Positions 1 to 5,046 of a stretch of DNA of 5,049 bases are shown piece after piece. Position numbers and translations under genes: made by a program. Under the pieces are notes generated by a model. It saw only the letters and a program-made list of their open reading frames with translations. It was not told the origin of the DNA and searched no databases. The stretch's first letter is position 1; the number at the start of each line of letters is the position of its first letter. The stretch spans positions 1 to 5,049 of the forward strand of contig JAGVSV010000231.1 of assembly GCA_019137115.1 (NCBI GenBank), written 5' to 3'. The DNA comes from Bacillota bacterium (GTDB taxonomy: Bacteria; Bacillota; Clostridia; Christensenellales; Aristaeellaceae).

Positions 1-386
1 GGCTTGATCACCAAATGCTTCCCCACGCGCATGGGCTTGTAGTACTGCTTCCAGTTCTCGGCCCAGTCCTCGTCCTGAACGGCTTCCAGCGTAACATCAA
101 GCGGCCCCGCGTCAAAGCCCAGCGTTCCGGGCAACGTTTTGACCATCGCGCGCGCGTTCTCGGCGTCCGTGGGCGTGGCAAACCACGCCAGCACGTGCAC
201 GTCCACCGGCATGGCATCCAGCACGTCCTGGTCCATCGTCGCCCAGGCGGTTTTCAGTTGAACCTCATCGGGCACATCCTGGCGGTCAATGATCTGCGTG
301 CCGTGCGCGCCGCAGCGCATCAGCAGCTCGCTGACGCTATCCGCTGCCATATGGTTGGTGACCACCGTCGCCCGCAAATACTCCAT
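1..386 (-). CDS. prmA: Ribosomal protein L11 methyltransferase, N-terminal part (runs off the left edge)
   Basis: PrmA is a cytoplasmic SAM-dependent enzyme that trimethylates ribosomal protein L11. Translating the minus strand from the ATG at 386-384 gives 128 open codons to the window edge. The product starts MEYLRATVVTNHMAAD and contains the family hallmark DEDWAENWKQYYKPMRVGKH at about residues 105-124, the linker region between the substrate-recognition and methyltransferase domains. The part seen is the L11-binding N-terminal domain (residues 1-100) and the start of the linker. The SAM-binding Rossmann domain lies outside the window, so an intact catalytic domain cannot be confirmed. 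The start is supported by GGAGG four bases upstream and by a promoter just beyond it. The family is usually about 300 residues, so well under half is visible. Family assignment is confident. The neighbouring minus-strand gene is separated by 175 bp and this promoter, so prmA looks independently transcribed. Confidence 0.9.
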   Translation of the reverse strand, partial: MEYLRATVVTNHMAADSVSELLMRCGAHGTQIIDRQDVPDEVQLKTAWATMDQDVLDAMPVDVHVLAWFATPTDAENARAMVKTLPGTLGFDAGPLDVTLEAVQDEDWAENWKQYYKPMRVGKHLVIK

Positions 387-387
387 A

Positions 388-410
388 GCACCTCCGCGGC
401 ATCGCCGCGG
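388..410 (-). promoter_or_regulatory. GC hairpin overlapping the prmA ribosome binding site
   Basis: Positions 394-410 are a perfect inverted repeat with 7-bp arms (CCGCGGC and GCCGCGG) around a 3-base loop. On the minus strand the distal arm ends in the GG that begins the Shine-Dalgarno sequence GGAGG (395-391), followed by four bases and ATG. A folded transcript would tie up two bases of the ribosome binding site. However, the predicted transcription start near 408 falls inside the 5' arm, so the RNA hairpin may be incomplete. The dyad could instead be a protein-binding site at the start point. Confidence 0.5.
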
Positions 411-414
411 CGCC

Positions 415-443
415 ATTATACTAAAAGGTGCAGCCGTGCACAA
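415..443 (-). promoter_or_regulatory. Sigma-A type promoter for prmA
   Basis: On the minus strand a perfect TATAAT (420-415) lies 17 bases downstream of TTGTGC (443-438), which matches the -35 consensus in its first three bases. The predicted transcript starts near 408, giving a leader of only about 22 bases before the prmA start. The -10 box and spacing are convincing; the -35 box is weak. Confidence 0.65.
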
Positions 444-473
444 ACTGCGCAGGCCGCCGGCCATCCCCATTCC

Positions 474-501
474 GCGCGCAAACAAACACCCTCTTGCGCG
501 C
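474..501. repeat. 8-bp perfect inverted repeat between prmA and the decaying secreted gene
   Basis: GCGCGCAA (474-481) and TTGCGCGC (494-501) form perfect arms around a 12-base loop. It lies downstream of the minus-strand gene that ends at 562, where a terminator would be expected. No T-run follows it on either strand, so it is not a standard intrinsic terminator. It may be a transcript-end stabilising hairpin or chance in GC-rich DNA. Confidence 0.4.
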
Positions 502-561
502 ACGCCGCGACAGCAAGGGGGATATCCACTCATCCACGCCCCGTCGATGCGCGGCTGCCTT

Positions 562-1302
562 TTACATGCCTTCCGCCTGCATCAACCGCAGCACGTTGTC
601 GGCTTCCTTTATATACCGCTCCAGGTCGATCTGGCCGTCCTGGAAGCGCTGGGACAGCGTCCAGATGTTGATGCTGCGCAGCACGCTTTGGCGGCTGTAG
701 TCATAGGACTGGGCGATGTCCATCAGCTGACCGTATTCAGAAAGCGCCGCCAGCGATATCCGGAACTCGCCCTTGCGCTCGGTCGTCCAGCGGGTCAGGT
801 ACAGCGCGGCGTCGTGGATGGTCAGCGTGCCTTCGCCCTGCCGGTCCAGCAGCGCTGAAAAGACCGTGTACAGGCGCCCGCCGTGCATGAACAGGTTCCT
901 GGGCTTCCCGCCCCGGTACATGTCCTTGAGGTGCACCCAGTCGGCCATGTTCGCGTTGTCCATTTCAGGCGCAATGGGCGCCAGCAGCCCACGGTACCGC
1001 TCATAGGCGCACAGCTGGTCGCCATCGCCAAACAGACCGTCAAAGAACGGCGGCCTGCTCCCGTAGCGCGAGCCGTCGTTGTTGACGGCAAACAGCGTCT
1101 CGACCTCCGCTTCCCCCGGGGTATAGCGGAACACGCCGCTGAAGTTCCGGATGAGGATGTCGCCCTTGTACCACACAAAATCCATGGCATGGTCTTCGCC
1201 GTACCGGTTGTCGATGGGAAAGGCCACCATGCGCTCCGGAAGCGCTCCGGTGGCCAAACACAGCAGCACCAGCACCATCAGCATCAGGTATTACCGCTTC
1301 AT
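562..1302 (-). pseudogene. Secreted protein gene with a nonsense codon in its signal peptide; probably decaying
   Basis: The frame from the ATG at 1302-1300 reads MKR, then TAA (1293-1291), then YLMLMVLVLLCLATGALPERM. Without the stop this is a typical signal peptide: positive N-terminus followed by a hydrophobic core. The longest uninterrupted version starts at 1284 (240 codons) but lacks the basic N-terminus and any Shine-Dalgarno sequence. After the signal, residues 35-160 (counted from 1284) are beta-rich, with blade-like stretches such as GDILIRNFSGVFRYTPGEAE and NLFMHGGRLYTVFSALLDRQ. Residues 163-240 are helical and end LERYIKEADNVLRLMQAEGM, which resembles the C-terminal tail of large solute-binding lipoproteins. 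The small size suggests that the middle of a longer protein has been lost. I see no clear lipobox and no clear promoter upstream. Function is unknown; the propeller and solute-binding resemblance is from memory of family style and is tentative. Alternatives are a working gene using reinitiation at 1284, or a sequencing error at 1291-1293. Confidence 0.55.
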
Positions 1303-1394
1303 TGCGTTTCTCTTTCTGCGGGTTCGGCAGGCTGTCTCTTTCGTTGGATATGCGCCCGCCGCAGGTCTGCACCCGCCCTATCTATTCCCGTCAT
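1299..1394 (-). other. 31-codon ORF overlapping the start of the decaying secreted gene
   Basis: On the minus strand, ATG at 1394-1392 is preceded by AAAGGA with a good spacing of about five bases. It opens a short frame whose product is basic and charged (MTGIDRAGADLRRAHIQRKR in the first 20 residues). An in-frame ATG at 1400 would add two residues. Its TGA (1301-1299) overlaps the ATG of the next frame as ATGA, the usual arrangement for translational coupling. It may be a leader peptide, the remains of an upstream gene, or chance. Its ribosome binding site is better than that of the secreted gene itself. I do not recognise the product. Confidence 0.25.
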
Positions 1395-1461
1395 GCTCAT
1401 CCTTTCACAAACGGAAATCCCATGGCGAGCAATCCAGACGCAATTGTTTACATTTGGGGGC

Positions 1462-1490
1462 TTGACGCGATGCAAGACAGTTTGTAGTAT
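1462..1490 (+). promoter_or_regulatory. Sigma-A type promoter of the BlaI-M56 operon
   Basis: TTGACG (1462-1467) and TAGTAT (1485-1490) are separated by exactly 17 bases, each matching five of six consensus positions. The predicted start is near 1497, giving a leader of about 38 bases before the repressor gene. The stretch is AT-richer than its surroundings, and no other promoter of this quality lies between 1303 and 1534. Confidence 0.75.
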
Positions 1491-1513
1491 GCAGATATAA
1501 GACCGGCCGTCTT
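1481..1513 (+). promoter_or_regulatory. Candidate operator region for autorepression by the BlaI-type protein
   Basis: Two signals overlap the promoter. TTTGTAGTAT (1481-1490) covers the -10 box and contains TGTA, one half of the TACA...TGTA dyad bound by BlaI, MecI and CopY proteins, but I cannot find a good partner half. AAGAC and GTCTT (1499-1503 and 1509-1513) form a perfect 5-bp dyad around five bases directly over the predicted transcription start. BlaI-family repressors usually repress their own operon from such positions. Which of the two, if either, is the true operator is inference. Confidence 0.35.
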
Positions 1514-1534
1514 GTTTGAAAAGGAGGCACGATC

Positions 1535-1921
1535 ATGCAACGCCTGCCCGACACCGAATTTGAAATCATGGACCTGATCTGGAACAGCGCGCCGCCGGTG
1601 ACCACGGGCACGGTGATGGAAACGCTGGGCCGTGAACGGCAATGGAAACTTCAAACGGTGGTCACGCTGTTCGGCCGCCTGTGCGAGCGCGGCTTCCTGC
1701 GCGTGCAGAAGGGCATCGGCCGCAGCCACCACTACTTCCCGTTGATCAGCAGGCAGGACTACCTGGCGATGGAAACCGAGGCGTTCCTGCACCGCTACCA
1801 CAAGCGCAGCGTGGTGAGCCTGCTGGTCTCGCTGGGCGAGGCGGACTTAAGCGACACAGACATTGAGGAGCTGCGCAGCTTTGTGCGCGACGCTGCCCGC
1901 AAGGAGGACGCCCATGGCTGA
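1535..1921 (+). CDS. BlaI/MecI/CopY-family winged-helix transcriptional repressor
   Basis: This 128-residue cytoplasmic protein is a member of the penicillinase-repressor family, which binds operator DNA as a dimer and is inactivated when a partner M56 protease signals. Residues 4-70 form the winged helix: the family-typical LPDTEFEIMDLIW at 4-16, the conserved W37, recognition helix around 39-53 (LQTVVTLFGRLCERG), and the wing ending HHYFPL. The tail SRQDYLAMETEAFLHRYHKR (72-91) and the following helices are the dimerisation region, and DLSDTDIEELRSF (104-116) is the usual C-terminal helix. Length fits the family. The ATG at 1535 has GGAGG seven bases upstream (1523-1527). The gene is the first of an operon; its last codons contain the Shine-Dalgarno sequence AAGGAGG (1901-1907) and an ATG (1914) that overlaps its own stop by eight bases, the normal coupling to an M56 partner. 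Ligand and target genes cannot be told from sequence. I do not use the symbol blaI because no beta-lactamase link is visible. Confidence 0.92.
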   Translation: MQRLPDTEFEIMDLIWNSAPPVTTGTVMETLGRERQWKLQTVVTLFGRLCERGFLRVQKGIGRSHHYFPLISRQDYLAMETEAFLHRYHKRSVVSLLVSLGEADLSDTDIEELRSFVRDAARKEDAHG

Positions 1922-1943
1922 CACCACCTGCCGGGCTGGCTGA
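1914..1943 (+). other. Nine-codon frame at the expected M56 start; likely single-base frameshift or coupling mini-ORF
   Basis: ATG at 1914 has an ideal AAGGAGG six bases upstream and overlaps the repressor stop, so it is where the M56 gene should start. It encodes MADTTCRAG and then TGA (1941-1943), which overlaps the ATG at 1943 as TGATG. The main M56 frame, read back from 1943, is LPGWLMGVML and so on, hydrophobic and natural as part of the first membrane helix. Adding one base near 1926-1930, for example restoring a C in ACCACCTGCCG, would give MADTT-x-LPGWLMGVML as one protein. Either a base is missing (true mutation or sequencing error), or the cell reaches the M56 gene by reinitiation at TGATG. 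Confidence 0.6.
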
Positions 1944-4612
1944 TGGGCGTCATGCTGCCCACCACGCTGCTCACCCTGGGCTTTATCGCCGTGCTGCCGC
2001 TTGTCTACCGCCGGTGCAGCGCGCGCAGCGTCCACTGGGCGCTGGTGATCCTGCTGGCCGCGTTCCTGATCCCCGTGCGGCCCACGATGATCCCCATTAC
2101 ACTCCCCAGCGCGCCTGTGGAAATGACGCAAACGCTGCCGATGCCCATCCTGCCCGCCGCGCCCCGCGCGCAGGCACCGCTGCCCGACCAGGACAGCGCA
2201 CTAAAACCGACTGAACAACCGCCCACCAACCCCGCGCCCGCGGCGCAGCCCATCACCCTGCGGGAGGCGTTGCTGGCGGCCTGGGCGCTGGGCGCGCTGG
2301 GGATGCTTCTGTGGCATCTGATCCACCACCTGCGCTTCGCGCGGCTGATCAAGCGGTGGGCGGTGCCGGTGCTAGACCCCACCGTGCTGCAACTGTATGA
2401 CGAGATTGCGGACGAAGCGCATGTGCGCAACGTGCCGCTGTACCTGTGCCAGGCGGTGCGCACGCCGATGCTGGTGGGCATTGCAAGGCCCCGCGTGCTG
2501 CTGCCGGATGAAAAACTAAGCCTGTCCGAACTGCACTTCGTGTTCCGGCATGAGTTCATGCACCTGAAGCGCCGCGACCTGTGGGTCAAGGCCCTGCAGG
2601 GGCTGGCGCTTTGCCTGTACTGGTGGAACCCGGCGGTGCACCTGCTCAACCGCACGATGCAATCGGCGTGTGAGTCGGCCTGCGACGAAGCGCTGCTGCG
2701 CGGCGCACAGCTGCCGCAACGGCAGTTCTATTCCGAGACCATCCTGTCGGCCATCCGGCGCCAGCCGCACGCTGCGCCCATGCTAACCACCGGCTTTTAT
2801 GGAGGGAAAAAAGGTATGAAGAAACGCATTACGAACATCCTGGACATGGGCACCAAGCGCTTCGGCGCGGCGCTGCTGGCGCTGGTGCTGCTGGGCGCCA
2901 CATTTACGAGCCTGGCCACCACGCAAACCGAGGACAACTTCCACCCCACCGAAACAGTGAATGAACAGGGCTTCCTGACAAGCAAGGAGGGCGTCGTCCA
3001 CCTGACGATGATCCCCACGGACTATGAGTACCCGCAGGTGGTGTACTTTGCCGGCGTGCCGGTGGTGGCCGACGAGATCATCCACAAGGAAGTATTCCAG
3101 AGGCAGTCCGGGGAGTATGTGGAGGACTGGGTGCACGTCACCGTGCCCGCCAGGGACGGCGAGACCACGATGTCGGGCTATACCCTGTACGAGCACTTCG
3201 TCAGGCAGGCGGACTACGCGGAAAAACCCCCGTACCCCGTGGGCACGCTTGCGGGCGACAGCGTGACGGGCACCGTGGCGCTGTACAAGGACAACGGCGT
3301 CACCCACGGGGTGCTGGGCGTGTTCGCCAACGGCACCCAGGTGCAGATCATGGGCTTCACCCGCACGCACTATCAGGTGTCCATCGACGGGCAGTGGGGC
3401 TTTGTGCCGCGGGAGCTGGTACAGTTCACCGGCGAGGACGAGGCCCGCGTGAAGGCCGCCGAGCCGGGAGAGTATGATTCCATCAACCCAGGCATGGAGG
3501 CCGCCTATGAGCGGATGAACGCGCGCTATCAGGCGCTGACCGACAAATACGGCGATGTCAACGATTGGACGATCGCCATGCGCGCGCAGTGGAGCCAGGA
3601 GCAGATCGAAGCCGGCACGCTGGACCCCAGCCCGGACGTCTGGGTGCACCTGATGCCCGGCGAGGGCGACCTGACCGAGGAAAAGGCCCGTGAACTGGCC
3701 GACGCCGTGCTGACCGGGGAAAAACTGGACCCCAAAGCCTATCTGCAGGTGCGCCCCTACTACTTTGTATTGAACGGCGAGCGCGACAAGCCCACCTGGC
3801 AGTTCACGTACGGCGCGGGCCCGGACAACACCGACTGGGTGGTGCAGCTGGACCGGGCGGGCAAGCCGGTGGAACTGCGCAGCATCGAAAACGCGGGCTG
3901 GCCCTTCCCCTATGGCCTGGACGAAATGTTTGCCGGCAAGGTGGTGACGCCGGAGGCGGACGAAATCACCAGCAAGGAAGCCGCCGACATCGCCTGGGAG
4001 CTGTTTGTGAACGCCTGGCCCGAGCACGGCGCACGGGAAAGCTATGAGATGACCGCCGCGCTGCGCGCCGTTGAGCGGCTGAACATGCGCGCCTGGACGA
4101 TCAGCATTGACGAGGTGGCCAACAAGGGCGAGGACAGCGAGTGGCGCATCTCCTACCTGGTGGTGCTGCGCTCCACCAACGGCTCGGTGATCTACAGCAC
4201 CGAACCGGACGAATACAAGGACATCATCACCTCCTTCCACGAGTATGCCAAGCAGGCCGAAATGGAAAAGGAAAAGGGCCCGCTGTTCACCTGGTCGTTG
4301 GAGGATAAGGCCGCCTTCTCCCCGGACGTCTACGCCGTGCCCCAGGAAGGCCAGATGACCCAGGAACAGGCGTGGGAAATCGCCGTCAAGGCGCTCAAGG
4401 AGCAGAAGGGCTGGACGGACGACCTGCTCAAGGACTACACGCCGTACTACTTCTTCTGCCTGCCGCTGTACGACCTGCCGCTGCGCTGGGACATTCAGGT
4501 ATTAACCCCGGCCGCGGTCACCGAGGGCAACATGGACGGTTTCTACGTGGCCATTGACGCCGAAACCGGCGAAACCCTCTGGGTGTGGGGGCCGGGAGAC
4601 AGCAACGGGTAA
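1943..4612 (+). CDS. M56-family (BlaR1-like) membrane metallopeptidase with SH3b and triple PepSY-like outer region
   Basis: This 889-residue membrane protein should be the sensor-protease partner of the repressor upstream. Membrane helices lie at about 4-21, 31-46, 108-127 and 307-325. Between the second and third is a proline-rich loop (47-105). The M56 domain faces the cytoplasm: zinc motif HEFMH at 203-207, third ligand in ESACD at 244-248, then the conserved GGKKGMKKRITNIL (287-300) before the last helix. Outside the cell, instead of the penicillin-binding domain of BlaR1 (no SxxK/SxN/KTG set seen), there is an uncharacterised region (336-430), an SH3b-like module (433-495, ending GQWGFVPRELVQF), a linker, and three PepSY-like units at about 577-646, 675-752 and 805-882, each opening with a T-x-E/K-E/Q-A helix and closing on a beta strand. 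It is well over BlaR1 size (about 585-600). The start at 1943 has no Shine-Dalgarno sequence; the natural start is probably 1914 with a frameshift between (see 1914-1943). M56 assignment is firm; sensor role and ligand are inference. Confidence 0.88.
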   Translation: MGVMLPTTLLTLGFIAVLPLVYRRCSARSVHWALVILLAAFLIPVRPTMIPITLPSAPVEMTQTLPMPILPAAPRAQAPLPDQDSALKPTEQPPTNPAPAAQPITLREALLAAWALGALGMLLWHLIHHLRFARLIKRWAVPVLDPTVLQLYDEIADEAHVRNVPLYLCQAVRTPMLVGIARPRVLLPDEKLSLSELHFVFRHEFMHLKRRDLWVKALQGLALCLYWWNPAVHLLNRTMQSACESACDEALLRGAQLPQRQFYSETILSAIRRQPHAAPMLTTGFYGGKKGMKKRITNILDMGTKRFGAALLALVLLGATFTSLATTQTEDNFHPTETVNEQGFLTSKEGVVHLTMIPTDYEYPQVVYFAGVPVVADEIIHKEVFQRQSGEYVEDWVHVTVPARDGETTMSGYTLYEHFVRQADYAEKPPYPVGTLAGDSVTGTVALYKDNGVTHGVLGVFANGTQVQIMGFTRTHYQVSIDGQWGFVPRELVQFTGEDEARVKAAEPGEYDSINPGMEAAYERMNARYQALTDKYGDVNDWTIAMRAQWSQEQIEAGTLDPSPDVWVHLMPGEGDLTEEKARELADAVLTGEKLDPKAYLQVRPYYFVLNGERDKPTWQFTYGAGPDNTDWVVQLDRAGKPVELRSIENAGWPFPYGLDEMFAGKVVTPEADEITSKEAADIAWELFVNAWPEHGARESYEMTAALRAVERLNMRAWTISIDEVANKGEDSEWRISYLVVLRSTNGSVIYSTEPDEYKDIITSFHEYAKQAEMEKEKGPLFTWSLEDKAAFSPDVYAVPQEGQMTQEQAWEIAVKALKEQKGWTDDLLKDYTPYYFFCLPLYDLPLRWDIQVLTPAAVTEGNMDGFYVAIDAETGETLWVWGPGDSNG

Positions 4613-4617
4613 CGATC

Positions 4618-4658
4618 AGGGGCTGTCGCGGTAATAGAAACCACGGCAGCCTCTTTTT
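4618..4658 (+). terminator. Intrinsic terminator of the BlaI-M56 operon
   Basis: A hairpin begins six bases after the M56 stop codon. The arms 4618-4632 and 4640-4654 pair over about 15 positions, with one C-A mismatch (4629/4643) and two G-T wobbles, around the 7-base loop AATAGAA. A T-tract (4654-4658, TTTTT) follows the GGCTG/CAGCC core. The reverse strand has no T-run after the hairpin, so it should act only on the operon. Confidence 0.85.
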
Positions 4659-4729
4659 CGTTCTCTAGGTCCGACTTTTTATCCCTATTTTTGTCGAGAA
4701 TAAGCTCAAATCTCTCAAGAAGCGCACAC

Positions 4730-4752
4730 GAAACATGCCTTCTTCATGTTTC
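4730..4752. repeat. 8-bp perfect inverted repeat downstream of the operon
   Basis: GAAACATG (4730-4737) and CATGTTTC (4745-4752) are perfect arms around a pyrimidine-rich 7-base loop. No T-run follows on either strand. It stands in gene-free sequence between the operon terminator and the AGGTTTTAAGGAT repeat cluster. Role unknown. Confidence 0.45.
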
Positions 4753-4789
4753 CTTGGGGGAAGCGTCCTGACCGCAAACGCCATGGGGG

Positions 4790-4918
4790 AGGTTTTAAGG
4801 ATATCGCGTAGGTTTTCAGGATGCTGCATCCTTAAAACCTCGTCGCCAAAAAGTGAGGCACGGCAAGGGATTGCGAGCGCAAAAAGCCACAAAAGGAGGT
4901 TTTAAGGGTTTTAAGGAT
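4790..4918. repeat. Cluster of five AGGTTTTAAGGAT motifs, four direct and one inverted
   Basis: Copies seen: 4790-4802 (perfect, plus); 4810-4822 (plus, one change, C for A); 4828-4840 (perfect, inverted); 4897-4907 (plus, AGGTTTTAAGG without the final AT); and 4906-4918 (plus, first base G instead of A). The last two overlap with a 9-base period. The first two are 20 bp apart, about two helical turns. I found no other copy in the window. Such an iterated short motif in gene-free, AT-richer DNA fits multiple binding sites for one protein, a piece of a dispersed intergenic repeat, or a replication or attachment site. None of these can be chosen from this sequence alone. Confidence 0.6.
4810..4840. 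repeat. 31-bp near-perfect palindrome within the repeat cluster
   Basis: The second and third motif copies face each other. With GC on each side of a central T (4825), they form 15-bp arms with 14 matching pairs; the only mismatch is 4817/4833. As RNA it would be a 13-bp stem with a 5-base loop GCTGC. There is no T-run on either side, so it is not an intrinsic terminator. The symmetry suits a dimeric DNA-binding protein or a structured RNA. Confidence 0.6.
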
Positions 4919-4942
4919 GCCTTTTGCTGTGATGCGTTCATA

Positions 4943-4971
4943 CAGACAGAAAGGCAATATAATTATATAAT
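4943..4971 (+). promoter_or_regulatory. Possible plus-strand promoter in an AT-rich stretch
   Basis: A perfect TATAAT (4966-4971) lies 17 bases after CAGACA (4943-4948, four of six -35 positions). A second TATAAT at 4958-4963 belongs to the 12-bp palindrome ATATAATTATAT (4957-4968), which makes the strand ambiguous. Transcription would start near 4978 and run into the possible gene start or leader at the right edge. Confidence 0.4.
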
Positions 4972-5007
4972 AAACCAAAATAGTAAAGTTAATATCCCTT
5001 TGGAGAG

Positions 5008-5046
5008 GGAGGGCATGCAACACGGCCCGAGAGAAGGCTGCCCTCC
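5008..5046 (+). repeat. 8-bp inverted repeat at the right edge, possibly a leader RNA stem
   Basis: GGAGGGCA (5008-5015) and TGCCCTCC (5039-5046) are perfect arms, extendable by a GC/GC pair past a one-base bulge, enclosing about 18 bases. It lies about 30 bases after the predicted promoter start. It could be the first stem of a structured leader, but too little is visible to name a class. It overlaps the possible coding start at 5015, and the two readings compete. Confidence 0.35.

Noticed and set aside
474..501. Intrinsic terminator for the secreted gene
   Set aside because: The hairpin arms are perfect but no T-run follows on the minus strand, so I list it only as an inverted repeat.
15..858. 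Plus-strand frames across the left end (15-671, 289-858)
   Set aside because: They lie opposite prmA and the secreted gene, have Arg/His/Pro-rich products without motifs, and the minus strand explains the DNA.
1449..1486. Classical TACA/TGTA BlaI operator spanning TACA at 1449 and TGTA at 1483
   Set aside because: The two halves are over 30 bp apart, whereas the known operator has them separated by only a couple of bases.
2806..2815. A-run in GGGAAAAAAGGT as a programmed -1 slippery site
   Set aside because: The zero frame reads GGG AAA AAA GGT, so it does not match the X-XXY-YYZ phase well, the -1 frame gives no sensible product, and the zero frame continues into a well-formed protein.
2783..4240. 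A 485-codon open frame on the minus strand opposite the M56 gene
   Set aside because: It is the antisense shadow of a GC-rich gene. Its product is low in recognisable motifs (repeated His/Gly/Val), while the plus strand gives clear M56, SH3b and PepSY features.
4790..4918. CRISPR array
   Set aside because: The motif is only 13 bp, occurs in both orientations and lacks regular 30-40 bp spacers; no cas gene is nearby.
4665..5023. Two minus-strand frames (4665-4892 and 4832-5023)
   Set aside because: They run across the terminator-proximal spacer and the repeat array, so ILKT-like residues simply recur from the DNA repeat. No convincing ribosome binding site or family resemblance; more likely repeat-derived open frames.
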